Translations under genes and position numbers: made by a program
Shown here: one piece after another, positions 25,584 through 34,099 of the stretch
How the letters are laid out: each line of letters starts with the position of its first letter
How positions within the stretch are numbered: the first letter of the stretch is position 1
NCBI RefSeq assembly: GCF_040833985.1
Contig: NZ_CP162139.1
Span: 2,128,001-2,192,000, forward strand
Source: Leptospira sp. WS4.C2
Lineage (GTDB): Bacteria; Spirochaetota; Leptospiria; Leptospirales; Leptospiraceae
Reading direction: 5' to 3'
DNA length: 64,000 nucleotides
Notes under the pieces: model-generated
What the model was told of the DNA's origin: nothing
The model's database searches: none
Seen by the model: the letters and a program-made list of their open reading frames with translations, nothing else

Positions 25584-26446
25584 CGAAACGGAAAAATTAA
25601 TTCTTCATCGTTTGAAGCTAAGTCGCTTGGAAATAGTATCTTAGAGTTCGTTTGGAAAAGTGATATAATTTCTTTCAAATGTTCCAGAGTTTCCACACCG
25701 AAAACAACATTCGTGACATTCTCAATTGATTTTATAAATTGAATGCATGCAAGAACTGGCGACACCTGATTTGATTCCAACCATTCATCCCATTTTTTCA
25801 AATGTTCAGTCCATCTTGAAAAATAAGTAGGACGATTATTCTTGCTCATCAAAAGCAAACCTTGTAAAAAAATTGATCTAGCTTGTATTTCGACACCTTT
25901 TTCAGCTAATATTGACATCCATCCACTTTTGATCAGTGATTGGTCGAAAACATTGACAGGGCATTGAATTCTTTGGTATTCAATTTCGGTTGGAATCCGC
26001 TCAAGTTCATGATAGCTGTAAATACTTAATCCAAAATTCTTAATCAAATTTTTGGATTTAAAATCCATGATGACTTCATAAAGATCAAGAACATAAGGCT
26101 CCTGTAAAACGGAAGAATCATGCAAGAATAGAGTATTAATTTGATTTATCTTCAATCGTTCCAATGAAGACTCAATTTGTTGTTTCACCCAATCACGAAT
26201 ATTCCTTCCATGATCCTGATCCAACTTAGGAAGTTTTGTGGAAATACTAAATCTACCTTTTGCTAATTGACCGATTACGATTTCACTTTCACCATAGGCG
26301 ACTGCTGTATCTAATTCAGTGATTCCATTGGATGATGCATCATCAAGAATCGACTCTGCTTCTTCAATGGAAACTTTTCCATTTTTGTTTGAGATCCCAT
26401 AATTAAGACCAAATTGAACGGTACCCAAAGTTAATTTTTGATTCAT
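25568..26446 (-). CDS. Aldo/keto reductase family protein
   Basis: NAD(P)H-dependent reductase of about 292 aa. The catalytic tetrad D-Y-K-H can be followed: ELDTAVAYGESE (Asp and Tyr), ISTKLP (Lys) and TLFLHDSS (His). The opening TLGTVQFGLNYGISN is typical of the glycan-locus subgroup, where these enzymes reduce keto sugars or aldehydes. It sits 2 bases after pseC and overlaps the SpsF fusion by 16 bases, so it belongs to the Pse/Sps block. I infer reduction of a keto-sugar intermediate; it may take the place of a step usually done by PseB-linked enzymes. Confidence 0.8.
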   Translation of the reverse strand: MNQKLTLGTVQFGLNYGISNKNGKVSIEEAESILDDASSNGITELDTAVAYGESEIVIGQLAKGRFSISTKLPKLDQDHGRNIRDWVKQQIESSLERLKINQINTLFLHDSSVLQEPYVLDLYEVIMDFKSKNLIKNFGLSIYSYHELERIPTEIEYQRIQCPVNVFDQSLIKSGWMSILAEKGVEIQARSIFLQGLLLMSKNNRPTYFSRWTEHLKKWDEWLESNQVSPVLACIQFIKSIENVTNVVFGVETLEHLKEIISLFQTNSKILFPSDLASNDEELIFPFRWQTK

Positions 26447-26448
26447 CT

Positions 26449-27621
26449 TTAAAATAAAGTTTGGTGGCCAATGGGTGTTGTAAGTCGTTCAGCAACTTCC
26501 TTTAACTGCTCATTAGTTAGGCCAGGATACATAGGTATACTCAACGCGCGGCTATAGTATTCCTCCATGTTGGGAAAATCTTCAATTTTAAAACCCATTT
26601 TAGCATAATAAGGTTGTCTATAAATCGGAATATAATGGAGGTTTACGAGGATCCCCGAATTTCTATATCGTTCAAATATTTGAGTTTGAGAAGATTCTAA
26701 TTCATCCAATTTTAATTGTAAAACAAAGAGATGGTAAGCCGAATATGAATCGGGAGATTGTTTTGGCAAAATAACTGGTTTATTTTTGAATAATTGAAAA
26801 TATTCGTTTGCGATTTGGTGTCTTCTTTTAACGAACTCATTTAATCTTTGATACTGGCTATATCCCAAAGCTGCCTGTATATCCGTCATACGATAATTGA
26901 AACCAAGTTCAATTTGTTCATAATACCATGGACCATGTGGAAGGTGAACCATTTGATTCACATCACGTGTAACTCCGTGACTCCGAAGTCTATACATCTG
27001 AGAATATAATTTTTCATCATTAGTTACAGCCATGCCTCCTTCGCCAGTAGTAATAATTTTAACTGGATGAAAGCTAAAAATGGTAATATCACTAAACTCA
27101 CAGTTACCAACGGGTCTACCCTTGTAAGAGGCACCAATTGCGTGTGATGCATCTTCAATGATTCTAAACCCATATTTCTTTGATAAATTAAAAATCTTTT
27201 CTAAATTGGGAGCTTGCCCGGCAAAATGAACAGGAATAACCACTTTAGGTAATTTGCCCGATTTTTCTGCTTCAATTAGTTTGTTTTCTAGTGCTTCCGC
27301 AGAAAGATTGTATGTTTCTTTATCGATATCAACAAAATCAACTTTTGCATTACAATACAATGCGCAATTGGAACTAGCGACAAAACTATTTGGACTCGTC
27401 CAAACATAATCTCCCGGTCCAACTCCTAAAGCGATACAAGCAATATGTAACGCAGATGTGGCGCTATTCACAGCAATCGCATAGTTCACTTCAGAACCAG
27501 CTGAAACTGCTGCTTCAAACTTAGGGACCATCGGACCTTGCGTTAAAAAGTCACCCTTTAAAACTTCTACAACTTTATCTATATCGGCTTGTGAAATGTC
27601 TTGTCTTCCGTATGGAATCAT
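26449..27621 (-). CDS. pseC: PseC-type UDP-4-keto-sugar aminotransferase
   Basis: Adds the 4-amino group to a UDP-4-keto-6-deoxy-N-acetyl sugar in the pseudaminic acid pathway. The 390 aa protein matches Helicobacter PseC in key places: IPYGRQDISQADIDKVVEVL opening, VNSATSALHIACIALGV, TSPNSFVASSNC, DASHAIGASYKG, SFHPVKIITTGEGG with Schiff-base K188, LRSHGVTRD, NYRMTDIQAALGYSQ and NLHYIPIYRQPYY. It is co-directional with the ABC transporter upstream (4-base overlap). The usual partner PseB (UDP-GlcNAc 4,6-dehydratase) is not in the window. Confidence 0.88.
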   Translation of the reverse strand: MIPYGRQDISQADIDKVVEVLKGDFLTQGPMVPKFEAAVSAGSEVNYAIAVNSATSALHIACIALGVGPGDYVWTSPNSFVASSNCALYCNAKVDFVDIDKETYNLSAEALENKLIEAEKSGKLPKVVIPVHFAGQAPNLEKIFNLSKKYGFRIIEDASHAIGASYKGRPVGNCEFSDITIFSFHPVKIITTGEGGMAVTNDEKLYSQMYRLRSHGVTRDVNQMVHLPHGPWYYEQIELGFNYRMTDIQAALGYSQYQRLNEFVKRRHQIANEYFQLFKNKPVILPKQSPDSYSAYHLFVLQLKLDELESSQTQIFERYRNSGILVNLHYIPIYRQPYYAKMGFKIEDFPNMEEYYSRALSIPMYPGLTNEQLKEVAERLTTPIGHQTLF

Positions 27622-29360
27622 ACTCTGTTCCTTTTTACATCTAAGGATTGATCCTGATAAATTTTTCCATTTTCAATTCGATAAATTCTGTCACAACTTT
27701 GGAGAGTACTAAGTCGGTGAGCAATGATTAGAATTGTTTTAGTACCATGTAATGCATTAATTGCATCCATGACTTCACTTTCCGTTACCAAATCTAAAGA
27801 ACTTGTTGCCTCATCTAAAACCAATACAGAAGGATTGTGATACAATGCCCTAGCGATTCCAATTCTTTGTTTTTGCCCACCAGAGAGTTTTACACCTCGT
27901 TCACCCACAATTGTATCCAAACCAAATTCGGACTTGCTCACAAAACTTTCCAATTGAGCTAATTTGATCGCTGAGTTAATTCGTTCTTCATTTAAAAACT
28001 CTTTTGGTATTCCAAATGCTATATTATTTCGAAGTGTATCATCCGTAAGATAGATATTCTGAGACACATAACCGATTTTTCTTTGCCAACTTCTTGGATC
28101 TTCTAATATGGAAACACCATTCACCTTAATGTCGCCCGCATTGGGAGACATGAGACCAAGTAATAAATCAAGGAGAGTACTTTTCCCTGCTCCACTTTCG
28201 CCAATAAATCCAACTGTAGTTCCAGATTGAATTTCCAGGGAAATTCCATTTAAAACTGGTGTGGCTCCGTAACTAAAATGCAAATTTTCTAATTGGAGAG
28301 ATTCAAATTTACTCTCAGCATCTGGTGCTTTATAAACTTTCTTGTTTTCATCTACCAAACTCATTTCATGATAAACTAAATCAATAGTTGGTAAAGAAAA
28401 CTTAATATTTTGCATTACTACCAACATACGATTGATAGACGGCATCACACGAAACGCTGCTGCTCCAAATAAAGCCACGAGAGTCGCGGCTTCACCCAAC
28501 GATTTTCCTTGATACATAGTGGATAAAATCAAGGCAACTAAACCTAAAATTGAAAAATACTCCAGCCAAATCCGCGGGAATGCAAGTAATGTAGTATATT
28601 GTTTCACTACTTTAGCTGCTCCATCACTTTGCGTTTTGTATCTGTTCAAGAATTCTTCTTCTCGTCCGTAGATCTTTATATCTTTAATTCCACCAAGCCC
28701 CTGTTGAAAATGGCGAATCCTTTCTCCTTCAAAATTCTGACGGAGAATCCCTAAGTTTAGAAGTTTTTTCCTAGCGAGAGTGAAAGTTATAGCACCTGCA
28801 AAACCTAACGATCCAACTACGACGACAGCACCCACCGGTTCGACATAAAGTAAAAAAATGGAAATTCCCAACATTGTTATTATTTCATTTAAAAATGAAA
28901 GCGCTTGTTGTACCATTGATACTAAGGTTGCTACTTCAGTAGAGGTGTTTCGGATTAATTCAGCAGAGTTTCTATTCACATGAAACAAATACGGCTGATC
29001 CAAATATTTTTTAAAAAGTGACCGCGATAATTTACTTTGGAACTCTGCAGCGTAACTAGCTTGCTCCCAAGTAAAAAAAATAAGATAAGCAGTTCTTATT
29101 GTATAGAGTATTACCATGGCACACATGGCGTAGATGGCGAGTGTTTCAAGTGAAGGATCACCCAAATATGATATTGTCTTTATAAAGTATGGGTTTTCTC
29201 TTAATTGACTTGAATCGGTCAAAATTGAAACAAGTGGCACGATAATCCCAATTCCAAAGGATTCGAATATCAAACTAAAGAATATCAAAACAAACATATA
29301 AATTGTTTTGCGTCTTTGTTTCGAATCCAAAAGAAACCAAACTTTACTAATATAATCCAT
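27618..29360 (-). CDS. ABC transporter, fused membrane and ATPase domains (PglK/MsbA-like)
   Basis: A 580 aa half-transporter with an N-terminal membrane domain of about six helices (first helix IYMFVLIFFSLIFESFGIGI; others near 60-90 and 130-180) and a C-terminal ATPase from about residue 340. ATPase motifs: Walker A GESGAGKST, Q-loop IGYVSQN, signature LSGGQKQR, Walker B LVLDEATSS and the H-loop IIAHRLS. Fused ABC exporters of this sort flip lipid-linked oligosaccharides (PglK) or lipid A (MsbA). No Wzx flippase or Wzy polymerase is visible, so I infer it moves the finished glycan across the inner membrane. It overlaps pseC by 4 bases. Confidence 0.88.
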   Translation of the reverse strand: MDYISKVWFLLDSKQRRKTIYMFVLIFFSLIFESFGIGIIVPLVSILTDSSQLRENPYFIKTISYLGDPSLETLAIYAMCAMVILYTIRTAYLIFFTWEQASYAAEFQSKLSRSLFKKYLDQPYLFHVNRNSAELIRNTSTEVATLVSMVQQALSFLNEIITMLGISIFLLYVEPVGAVVVVGSLGFAGAITFTLARKKLLNLGILRQNFEGERIRHFQQGLGGIKDIKIYGREEEFLNRYKTQSDGAAKVVKQYTTLLAFPRIWLEYFSILGLVALILSTMYQGKSLGEAATLVALFGAAAFRVMPSINRMLVVMQNIKFSLPTIDLVYHEMSLVDENKKVYKAPDAESKFESLQLENLHFSYGATPVLNGISLEIQSGTTVGFIGESGAGKSTLLDLLLGLMSPNAGDIKVNGVSILEDPRSWQRKIGYVSQNIYLTDDTLRNNIAFGIPKEFLNEERINSAIKLAQLESFVSKSEFGLDTIVGERGVKLSGGQKQRIGIARALYHNPSVLVLDEATSSLDLVTESEVMDAINALHGTKTILIIAHRLSTLQSCDRIYRIENGKIYQDQSLDVKRNRV

Positions 29361-29392
29361 AACTGTTCTGTTACCTAGATAATTCCGTTAGC

Positions 29393-31138
29393 TTAAAATA
29401 CGAAAGAGAGTAAATTGAATTGATACAGAATCGAAAGATAAACTGCAAATACATAGATGAAAGTTAAAGGTAAACCCAATCTAAAAAATTCAACAGGTTT
29501 ATAATGCCCAACACTATATACCATCATATTCGTATGGTATCCGAAAGGTGTTAGAAAACTTGCACTGGCCCCGAAGGCTGTTACTAAAAAAAAAGGTTCG
29601 GCTGGTGTTGACAAACCAGCTGCTAGAGAGACCGCAAACGGAAATGCAATTCCAGCAGCAACGGCATTACTCACAAATTCAGTAAGGAAAATCACAAAAA
29701 GGAAATACAAAAAAAGAGAAACAAATATTGGAAAAGCCAAAAGAAATGGCAAAACATACGATAAAACCAAATCAGGCGCCTGTAGATTCTTCAGCACATT
29801 CGAAATAACAAATGCAGAGCCTACCGTCATAACCAGGTTATACGGAATTTCATTTTTCAGCATTTTCAGAGAAAGTATTTTTGTTACTAAAGCAAATAAC
29901 AAAACGATCAGAGTTCCTTTGAATAAAGGCATAACTCCAAATAGATTTAAAACCAAAACACCAAAAAATATTAATAAAAACAAAACTGATTTCCAATAAC
30001 TATCTGAATCTTCCTCTCTGGCTAGATCAGACAATTGAAAACTTAAAAAATTAGAGTGAGTTTTTTTGAAATCGGAGCCTATCGCTAAAGTTAATTGATC
30101 TCCAGACCGAAACACCTCTTCTCCGATGTTTCTTTTAATTACTCGAGCTCCTCTCCTTATAGAAAGGATCACCGCATTAAACCTTGACCTAAAGTCTGTT
30201 AACTTTGGTGTCAAACCGATCAGATCTGACTCATCTGTAACTAAAACTTCTTTTAAGTTAGTCAATTTATGTAGGGATGATGAATTTAAAACTTCTAATC
30301 CGTTTACCTTACTTAGAATATTTACATCGCTAACTTCTCCTATAAAAATTAGTCGATCATTCTTTTGGATGATATCAAAAGGAGTTGCTGGAGAGATTAA
30401 TTTTCCATCTTCCCGAATCACTTCTCCTAAAAATAATTTTTTCAAATTTCTTAGTCCATTGGCTTCAACGGTTTTCCCGATTAGTTTTGAATTACCTTTT
30501 ACTTTCACTTCAATAACGGAATCACTAACACCGTTATGAGATTCGTGATCGCTGAAGAGTTGTAAGGGAGCCTTAGATAGATACAAAAGACCAAAAATAG
30601 CTGGAGTGATCCCAATTGCAAAAAAATCCAACAAAGTCCAGGATTCGAAACCTGATTTTATTTTCAGATTATTCACGATTAAATTTGTCGATGTGCCAAC
30701 TAAGGTCAACATACCGCCTAAAATTGATGCGAATGAAATCGACATCATAAATAGTCGTTCTTGGCTGTTTCGCTTTTTCAAAATCCCAATCATTGTAGAA
30801 ACAACGGCAGCATTATTAACGAACATTGAGTATATTGTTGAAAAGACATTCAATTTTATGAGTATATTTCTTTCTTTCCCGGCAAGTAGAAACCTTCTAA
30901 GTGGTTTGATTAACTTATTAAATTCCAAACCCTTTGAAATAAAAATCAAAGTTACAATCGTCAAAAGTGTTTCGTCAAAAAAAGAGGACAAAAATTCTTT
31001 TGTATCAATGAATCCGAACAACAAAAACCCAATCGATAAGGTAAAGAAAACAACGCCAGTGGGAACCTCATATATATAAACGATTAAAATCGAAATTATA
31101 ATACTAAGTAAAGCAATTGTGATTAATAGTGAAGGCAT
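29393..31138 (-). CDS. SLC13/DASS-family permease with internal TrkA-C domains
   Basis: A 581 aa membrane transporter. About five N-terminal helices are followed by paired soluble segments at about 200-390 with RCK_C/TrkA-C features (VKVKGNSKLIGKTVEANGL, GDQLTLAIGSDF), then more helices. The DASS substrate loop is visible as LVGTSTNLIVNN, and FVSNAVAAGIAFPFAV carries the second repeat. Members with this arrangement include sulfate and dicarboxylate carriers. Its presence inside a locus holding cysC and a sulfotransferase makes sulfate a fair guess, but the sequence does not decide. Its upstream region consists of ACAAAG repeats instead of a normal ribosome-binding site. Confidence 0.8.
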   Translation of the reverse strand: MPSLLITIALLSIIISILIVYIYEVPTGVVFFTLSIGFLLFGFIDTKEFLSSFFDETLLTIVTLIFISKGLEFNKLIKPLRRFLLAGKERNILIKLNVFSTIYSMFVNNAAVVSTMIGILKKRNSQERLFMMSISFASILGGMLTLVGTSTNLIVNNLKIKSGFESWTLLDFFAIGITPAIFGLLYLSKAPLQLFSDHESHNGVSDSVIEVKVKGNSKLIGKTVEANGLRNLKKLFLGEVIREDGKLISPATPFDIIQKNDRLIFIGEVSDVNILSKVNGLEVLNSSSLHKLTNLKEVLVTDESDLIGLTPKLTDFRSRFNAVILSIRRGARVIKRNIGEEVFRSGDQLTLAIGSDFKKTHSNFLSFQLSDLAREEDSDSYWKSVLFLLIFFGVLVLNLFGVMPLFKGTLIVLLFALVTKILSLKMLKNEIPYNLVMTVGSAFVISNVLKNLQAPDLVLSYVLPFLLAFPIFVSLFLYFLFVIFLTEFVSNAVAAGIAFPFAVSLAAGLSTPAEPFFLVTAFGASASFLTPFGYHTNMMVYSVGHYKPVEFFRLGLPLTFIYVFAVYLSILYQFNLLSFVF

Positions 31139-31144
31139 ATTAAA

Positions 31145-31180
31145 ACAAAGACAAAGACAAAGACAAAGGCAAACGCAAAA
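31145..31180. repeat. Hexanucleotide tandem repeat upstream of the SLC13 gene
   Basis: Four perfect ACAAAG units (31145-31168) followed by two degenerate ones (GCAAAC, GCAAAA). On the minus strand, the direction of the transporter gene, this reads as CTTTGT repeats ending only 6 bases before the ATG at 31138, where a Shine-Dalgarno sequence would be expected. Copy-number change would shift spacing between any upstream signal and the start codon. Confidence 0.9.
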
Positions 31181-31217
31181 AAAGAGATCATTCTAAAATA
31201 CAACAATGAAATCAAAC

Positions 31218-32168
31218 CTAACTCCGCTGATTTTCTCTAAAATCTTTGTAAGCAACCTCTACTCCCGCTTTAAGCTCAACCTGGTGTTTCCAACCCATTT
31301 TATGGAGTTTTGATACATCGAGTAGTTTCCTTGGCGTTCCGTCTGGCTTAGTTAAATCAAAAGTGAGGTTACCTGTAAAACCGACTACATCCTTAATCGT
31401 TTCGGCTAATTCTTTGATACTTACTTCTATACCTGAGCCAACATTTACATGCTCTCCGCCTTTCGGATCAGCTGTAACATCATAGTTTTCCATTAAAAAT
31501 AAACAGGCTCTAGCCATATCCTCTGAGTATAAAAATTCTCGTAGAGGATTCCCGGTGCCCCAAATGACCACCTCGGGTAATGAGTTAATTTTTGCTTCAT
31601 GGAATCGCCTGATCAGTGCAGGGAGGACATGAGAGTTTTCTGGATGGTAATTATCCCCTGGACCGTATAAATTAGTTGGCATCACTGAAATATAATTTGT
31701 ACCATACTGACGATTGTACGATTGGCACATCACAATTCCCGCAATTTTTGCGACCGCATACGGTTCGTTAGTTGGCTCCAGTTTACCATCTAACAACTGA
31801 CCTTCGTCCATAGGTTGTTTTGCAAATTTTGGATAAATACAAGACGATCCTAAAAAACATAGTTTTTTAGCGCGGTAACGGTATGAGGCATCAATTATGT
31901 TATTTTGGATTTGTAAATTAGAGAATATAAATTCGGCAGGATAAGTGTTGTTCGCGTGAATGCCACCTACCTTAGCTGCAGCAAGGAAAACATATTCCGG
32001 TTTTTCTATTTCAAAAAAATGCGATACATCCTTCTGATTTGTTAAATCCATTTCGGAATGGCTGCGACCAATTACATTTTCAAAACCAGCTTGGTTTAAA
32101 ATTTTAACTAAGGCAGAACCAACCAATCCTTTATGCCCAGCAACGTATATCTTAGAATCTTTTTTCAT
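31218..32168 (-). CDS. fcl: GDP-L-fucose synthase
   Basis: Epimerase-reductase that makes GDP-L-fucose from GDP-4-keto-6-deoxy-mannose, 316 aa. Seen: the SDR dinucleotide loop [16 protein letters not shown] (8-23), [18 protein letters not shown], the catalytic GSSCIYP and YxxxK (YAVAK) pair, [20 protein letters not shown] and [16 protein letters not shown]; all are classic Fcl/WcaG wording. The partner Gmd (GDP-mannose 4,6-dehydratase) is missing from the window. It is the first enzyme gene after the regulator at 32230, in the same direction. Confident family call; use of fucose in the same glycan is inferred. Confidence 0.93.
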   Translation of the reverse strand: MKKDSKIYVAGHKGLVGSALVKILNQAGFENVIGRSHSEMDLTNQKDVSHFFEIEKPEYVFLAAAKVGGIHANNTYPAEFIFSNLQIQNNIIDASYRYRAKKLCFLGSSCIYPKFAKQPMDEGQLLDGKLEPTNEPYAVAKIAGIVMCQSYNRQYGTNYISVMPTNLYGPGDNYHPENSHVLPALIRRFHEAKINSLPEVVIWGTGNPLREFLYSEDMARACLFLMENYDVTADPKGGEHVNVGSGIEVSIKELAETIKDVVGFTGNLTFDLTKPDGTPRKLLDVSKLHKMGWKHQVELKAGVEVAYKDFRENQRS

Positions 32169-32229
32169 AGTGTGTGAGTTATCCCACTTTAAATTAATCG
32201 ATACCTGTGAAAGTATAACAAAAAGACCG

Positions 32230-32568
32230 TTAGCCTAGACTTTCCAAATGATCACCTAACTTTTCTACTTCGGCACGAAGTGCCTCATATTCTCTCTTTT
32301 TCACTTCATAGAAATGAAGAGTCATCCTTGCCTTTTCTTCTATACCGTGAGGTGTTAATAAATAAGTATAAGAAAGTTTATTTTTATTATTCCGAAAGTT
32401 ATTCATTTTAATAAAACCCTTATCCAAAAAGGCCTTCAAAATATAATTCACCTTACCAAGACTCAAACCCAAAACATCGGAGGCATCCCGTTGGGATAAA
32501 TGTGGATTCTCTTGGAGAAGCTGCAAAAGCTTCAAATGGTGGTCGCTGTACTGGGAACTTTCTTTCAT
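32230..32568 (-). CDS. MarR-type EPS-associated transcriptional regulator
   Basis: Winged-helix regulator of the EPS-associated MarR type, 112 aa from the ATG at 32568 (an upstream TTG at 32592 would add eight residues and lacks support). The helix-turn-helix is [20 protein letters not shown], then [18 protein letters not shown], with the wing [21 protein letters not shown]; the C-terminal helix [15 protein letters not shown] is probably for dimerisation. It is the transcriptionally first gene of the glycan locus and lies divergent from plsC. I infer control of the locus, perhaps through the inverted repeat at 32654. Confidence 0.82.
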   Translation of the reverse strand: MKESSQYSDHHLKLLQLLQENPHLSQRDASDVLGLSLGKVNYILKAFLDKGFIKMNNFRNNKNKLSYTYLLTPHGIEEKARMTLHFYEVKKREYEALRAEVEKLGDHLESLG

Positions 32569-32584
32569 GGGAAAAATAGGATTC

Positions 32585-32635
32585 GGACTCAAGGACGGAA
32601 CCAGGTCACTAGGCGTAGCTTCGCCCCCTGAGTCC
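32585..32635 (-). promoter_or_regulatory. Nested inverted repeat in the leader of the MarR regulator
   Basis: Outer arms GGACTCA (32585-32591) and TGAGTCC (32629-32635) are perfect complements, and within them GGCG (32612-32615) and CGCC (32622-32625) flank TAGCTT. On the minus strand this lies directly in front of the regulator ATG at 32568 and could fold in the leader RNA. There is no U-run after it, so it is not a plain intrinsic terminator. A role in control of the locus is inferred only. Confidence 0.4.
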
Positions 32636-32653
32636 CATACTTTTTACAAAATG

Positions 32654-32670
32654 TGTTCAGTATTTGAACA
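32654..32670. promoter_or_regulatory. Candidate operator: TGTTCA-N5-TGAACA inverted repeat
   Basis: A perfect 6-base inverted repeat with a 5-base spacer, in the divergent gap between the MarR regulator and the acyltransferase gene. Its size and symmetry fit a dimeric winged-helix protein. A TTGACC hexamer on the minus strand at 32677-32672 abuts it, with only a weak -10 match, so overlap with a promoter is possible. Candidate site for the MarR-type regulator at 32230. Confidence 0.45.
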
Positions 32671-32778
32671 AGGTCAAGTCAGAATCGAAGCTTTTTTCGT
32701 TTTGTCCCTTTGGATCTCCTGACAGCCCAGTCATTTTTCCAATTGACTTAGCCGATCCGAAGAGGCATACCATTTCCA

Positions 32779-33903
32779 ATGAAACCAAAAAAACATACCC
32801 TCCTATATGATTTTTTAATCAAATTAGTGAGTTTGGGCAAAGGGGTGGTTTTTCACTCCATTGAAGAAAACTTTTCAGGAACTGAAGAACATTTAGAAAC
32901 ACCTTACCCCTCGGCATTACTCTGCAATCATGTATCGGAAGCAGATGTTGTATCTCTCTCCATGGTTTACCCGAGACTCAATCCAAAAATCAAAATGATC
33001 ATTCCTGCAAGAGAAGACATTTTAAAACCCGGGTTTCTCCAAAAGGAGTTTCGGGCCAAAGGAATTGCGAAATGGATCTTTTTATTCATTGATGCTATAA
33101 AAATCATTCCCTTTCTTTTACGTTACATCGGGGCAGTTCCGATCAAACGACCTTTTCGTGATAATGCAAGAGAACTGATAAAATCTGGTGAGCTAAGAGA
33201 TAAAGTGGATAGTGAATGGACAGACCTTGTCGCCAATATCAAAAGAGGAAGGAATCTGTTTATGTTTCCAGAAGGAACATACAGCCATGATGGTTTTCTA
33301 AACCAAATCAAAAAAGGTGCTTATTATATTAAATCCAAAATTGATAGCCTTCACTTTAATAGTTTTACTCTGACCTATGATCATCTCTCTTACCAAAAGA
33401 CAAAGTTATATATCAAATATGGCAGACCATTTCAGATCGGATCGGATCTAACAGCCGACCAAGTGATTCGCTTAGTTGGGGAAAAACTTGGGAAAAACTA
33501 CACAATCACAGTAGGAAATTTAACTTCCTTTGTTTTATTAAAATTTGGGAAAGAAACAAAAATAAAAAAACAGCAGTTAGTCGATGTTTTACTAAAACTT
33601 AAAAAACAAATCGAATCCCGCTTCCCGGAAATCACTGTGGCTTCAGAGCTACGAAAGGAAACCATCCAAACCCAACTGGAATCTATTTTCGAAAAACTCA
33701 AAAAATTTAAACTCATCGATTGGGAAGAGGAAACCATTCATACAAAAGAAATCCTTTACCATATACCAAAATCCATTCATAATTTAAAAAAATCAAATAC
33801 TGTTCTCTATCACAGAAACCAACTTACGGCGCATTTAACTCATTTAGAAGAAGTCTGGAATGGAATCTTCGTAAACCAAGGAGTCTCACATGAAACCACT
33901 TAA
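32779..33903 (+). CDS. 1-acyl-sn-glycerol-3-phosphate acyltransferase family protein (PlsC-like)
   Basis: Membrane acyltransferase that would move an acyl chain to lysophosphatidic acid or a related lipid. The HX4D catalytic motif is NHVSEAD (H51, D56). The family motif FPEGTYSHDG appears near residues 172-181, with IKRPF (about 120-125) as the third block. At 374 aa it is longer than usual (about 240) because of a roughly 130-residue C-terminal extension after LKFGKETK, rich in charged helices, with no domain I recognise. The downstream lipoprotein gene starts inside its last codons (14-base overlap), so the two are translationally coupled. Confidence 0.82.
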   Translation: MKPKKHTLLYDFLIKLVSLGKGVVFHSIEENFSGTEEHLETPYPSALLCNHVSEADVVSLSMVYPRLNPKIKMIIPAREDILKPGFLQKEFRAKGIAKWIFLFIDAIKIIPFLLRYIGAVPIKRPFRDNARELIKSGELRDKVDSEWTDLVANIKRGRNLFMFPEGTYSHDGFLNQIKKGAYYIKSKIDSLHFNSFTLTYDHLSYQKTKLYIKYGRPFQIGSDLTADQVIRLVGEKLGKNYTITVGNLTSFVLLKFGKETKIKKQQLVDVLLKLKKQIESRFPEITVASELRKETIQTQLESIFEKLKKFKLIDWEEETIHTKEILYHIPKSIHNLKKSNTVLYHRNQLTAHLTHLEEVWNGIFVNQGVSHETT

Positions 33904-34084
33904 ACCCATTCGTATCGTTTTGTTTGTTAGTTTATTTTTTGTGGGATGTGGGACCATATCCCGTGGATGCGCAAAATACTTCGGTTATGATGAAGTTTGT
34001 GTAGATGGGGTCAAATACATCCAATTTACATCAGGTGCTAGCGTAAAATACAATCCGGATGGAACGATTGCCACTTGCAGGTAA
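33890..34084 (+). CDS. Small lipoprotein
   Basis: A 64 aa protein with a signal peptide IRIVLFVSLFFVGC and a lipobox ending at C20 (FFVGC). The mature part is short (GTISRGCAKYFGYDEVCVDGVKYIQ through TIATCR) with four cysteines after the lipid-modified one, at about C27, C37 and C63 visible, allowing a disulfide. Start chosen by the good Shine-Dalgarno AAGGAG 6 bases before the ATG. It overlaps the acyltransferase by 14 bases. Function unknown. Confidence 0.75.
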   Translation: MKPLKPIRIVLFVSLFFVGCGTISRGCAKYFGYDEVCVDGVKYIQFTSGASVKYNPDGTIATCR

Positions 34085-34099
34085 AAATCCATTGTAAGG

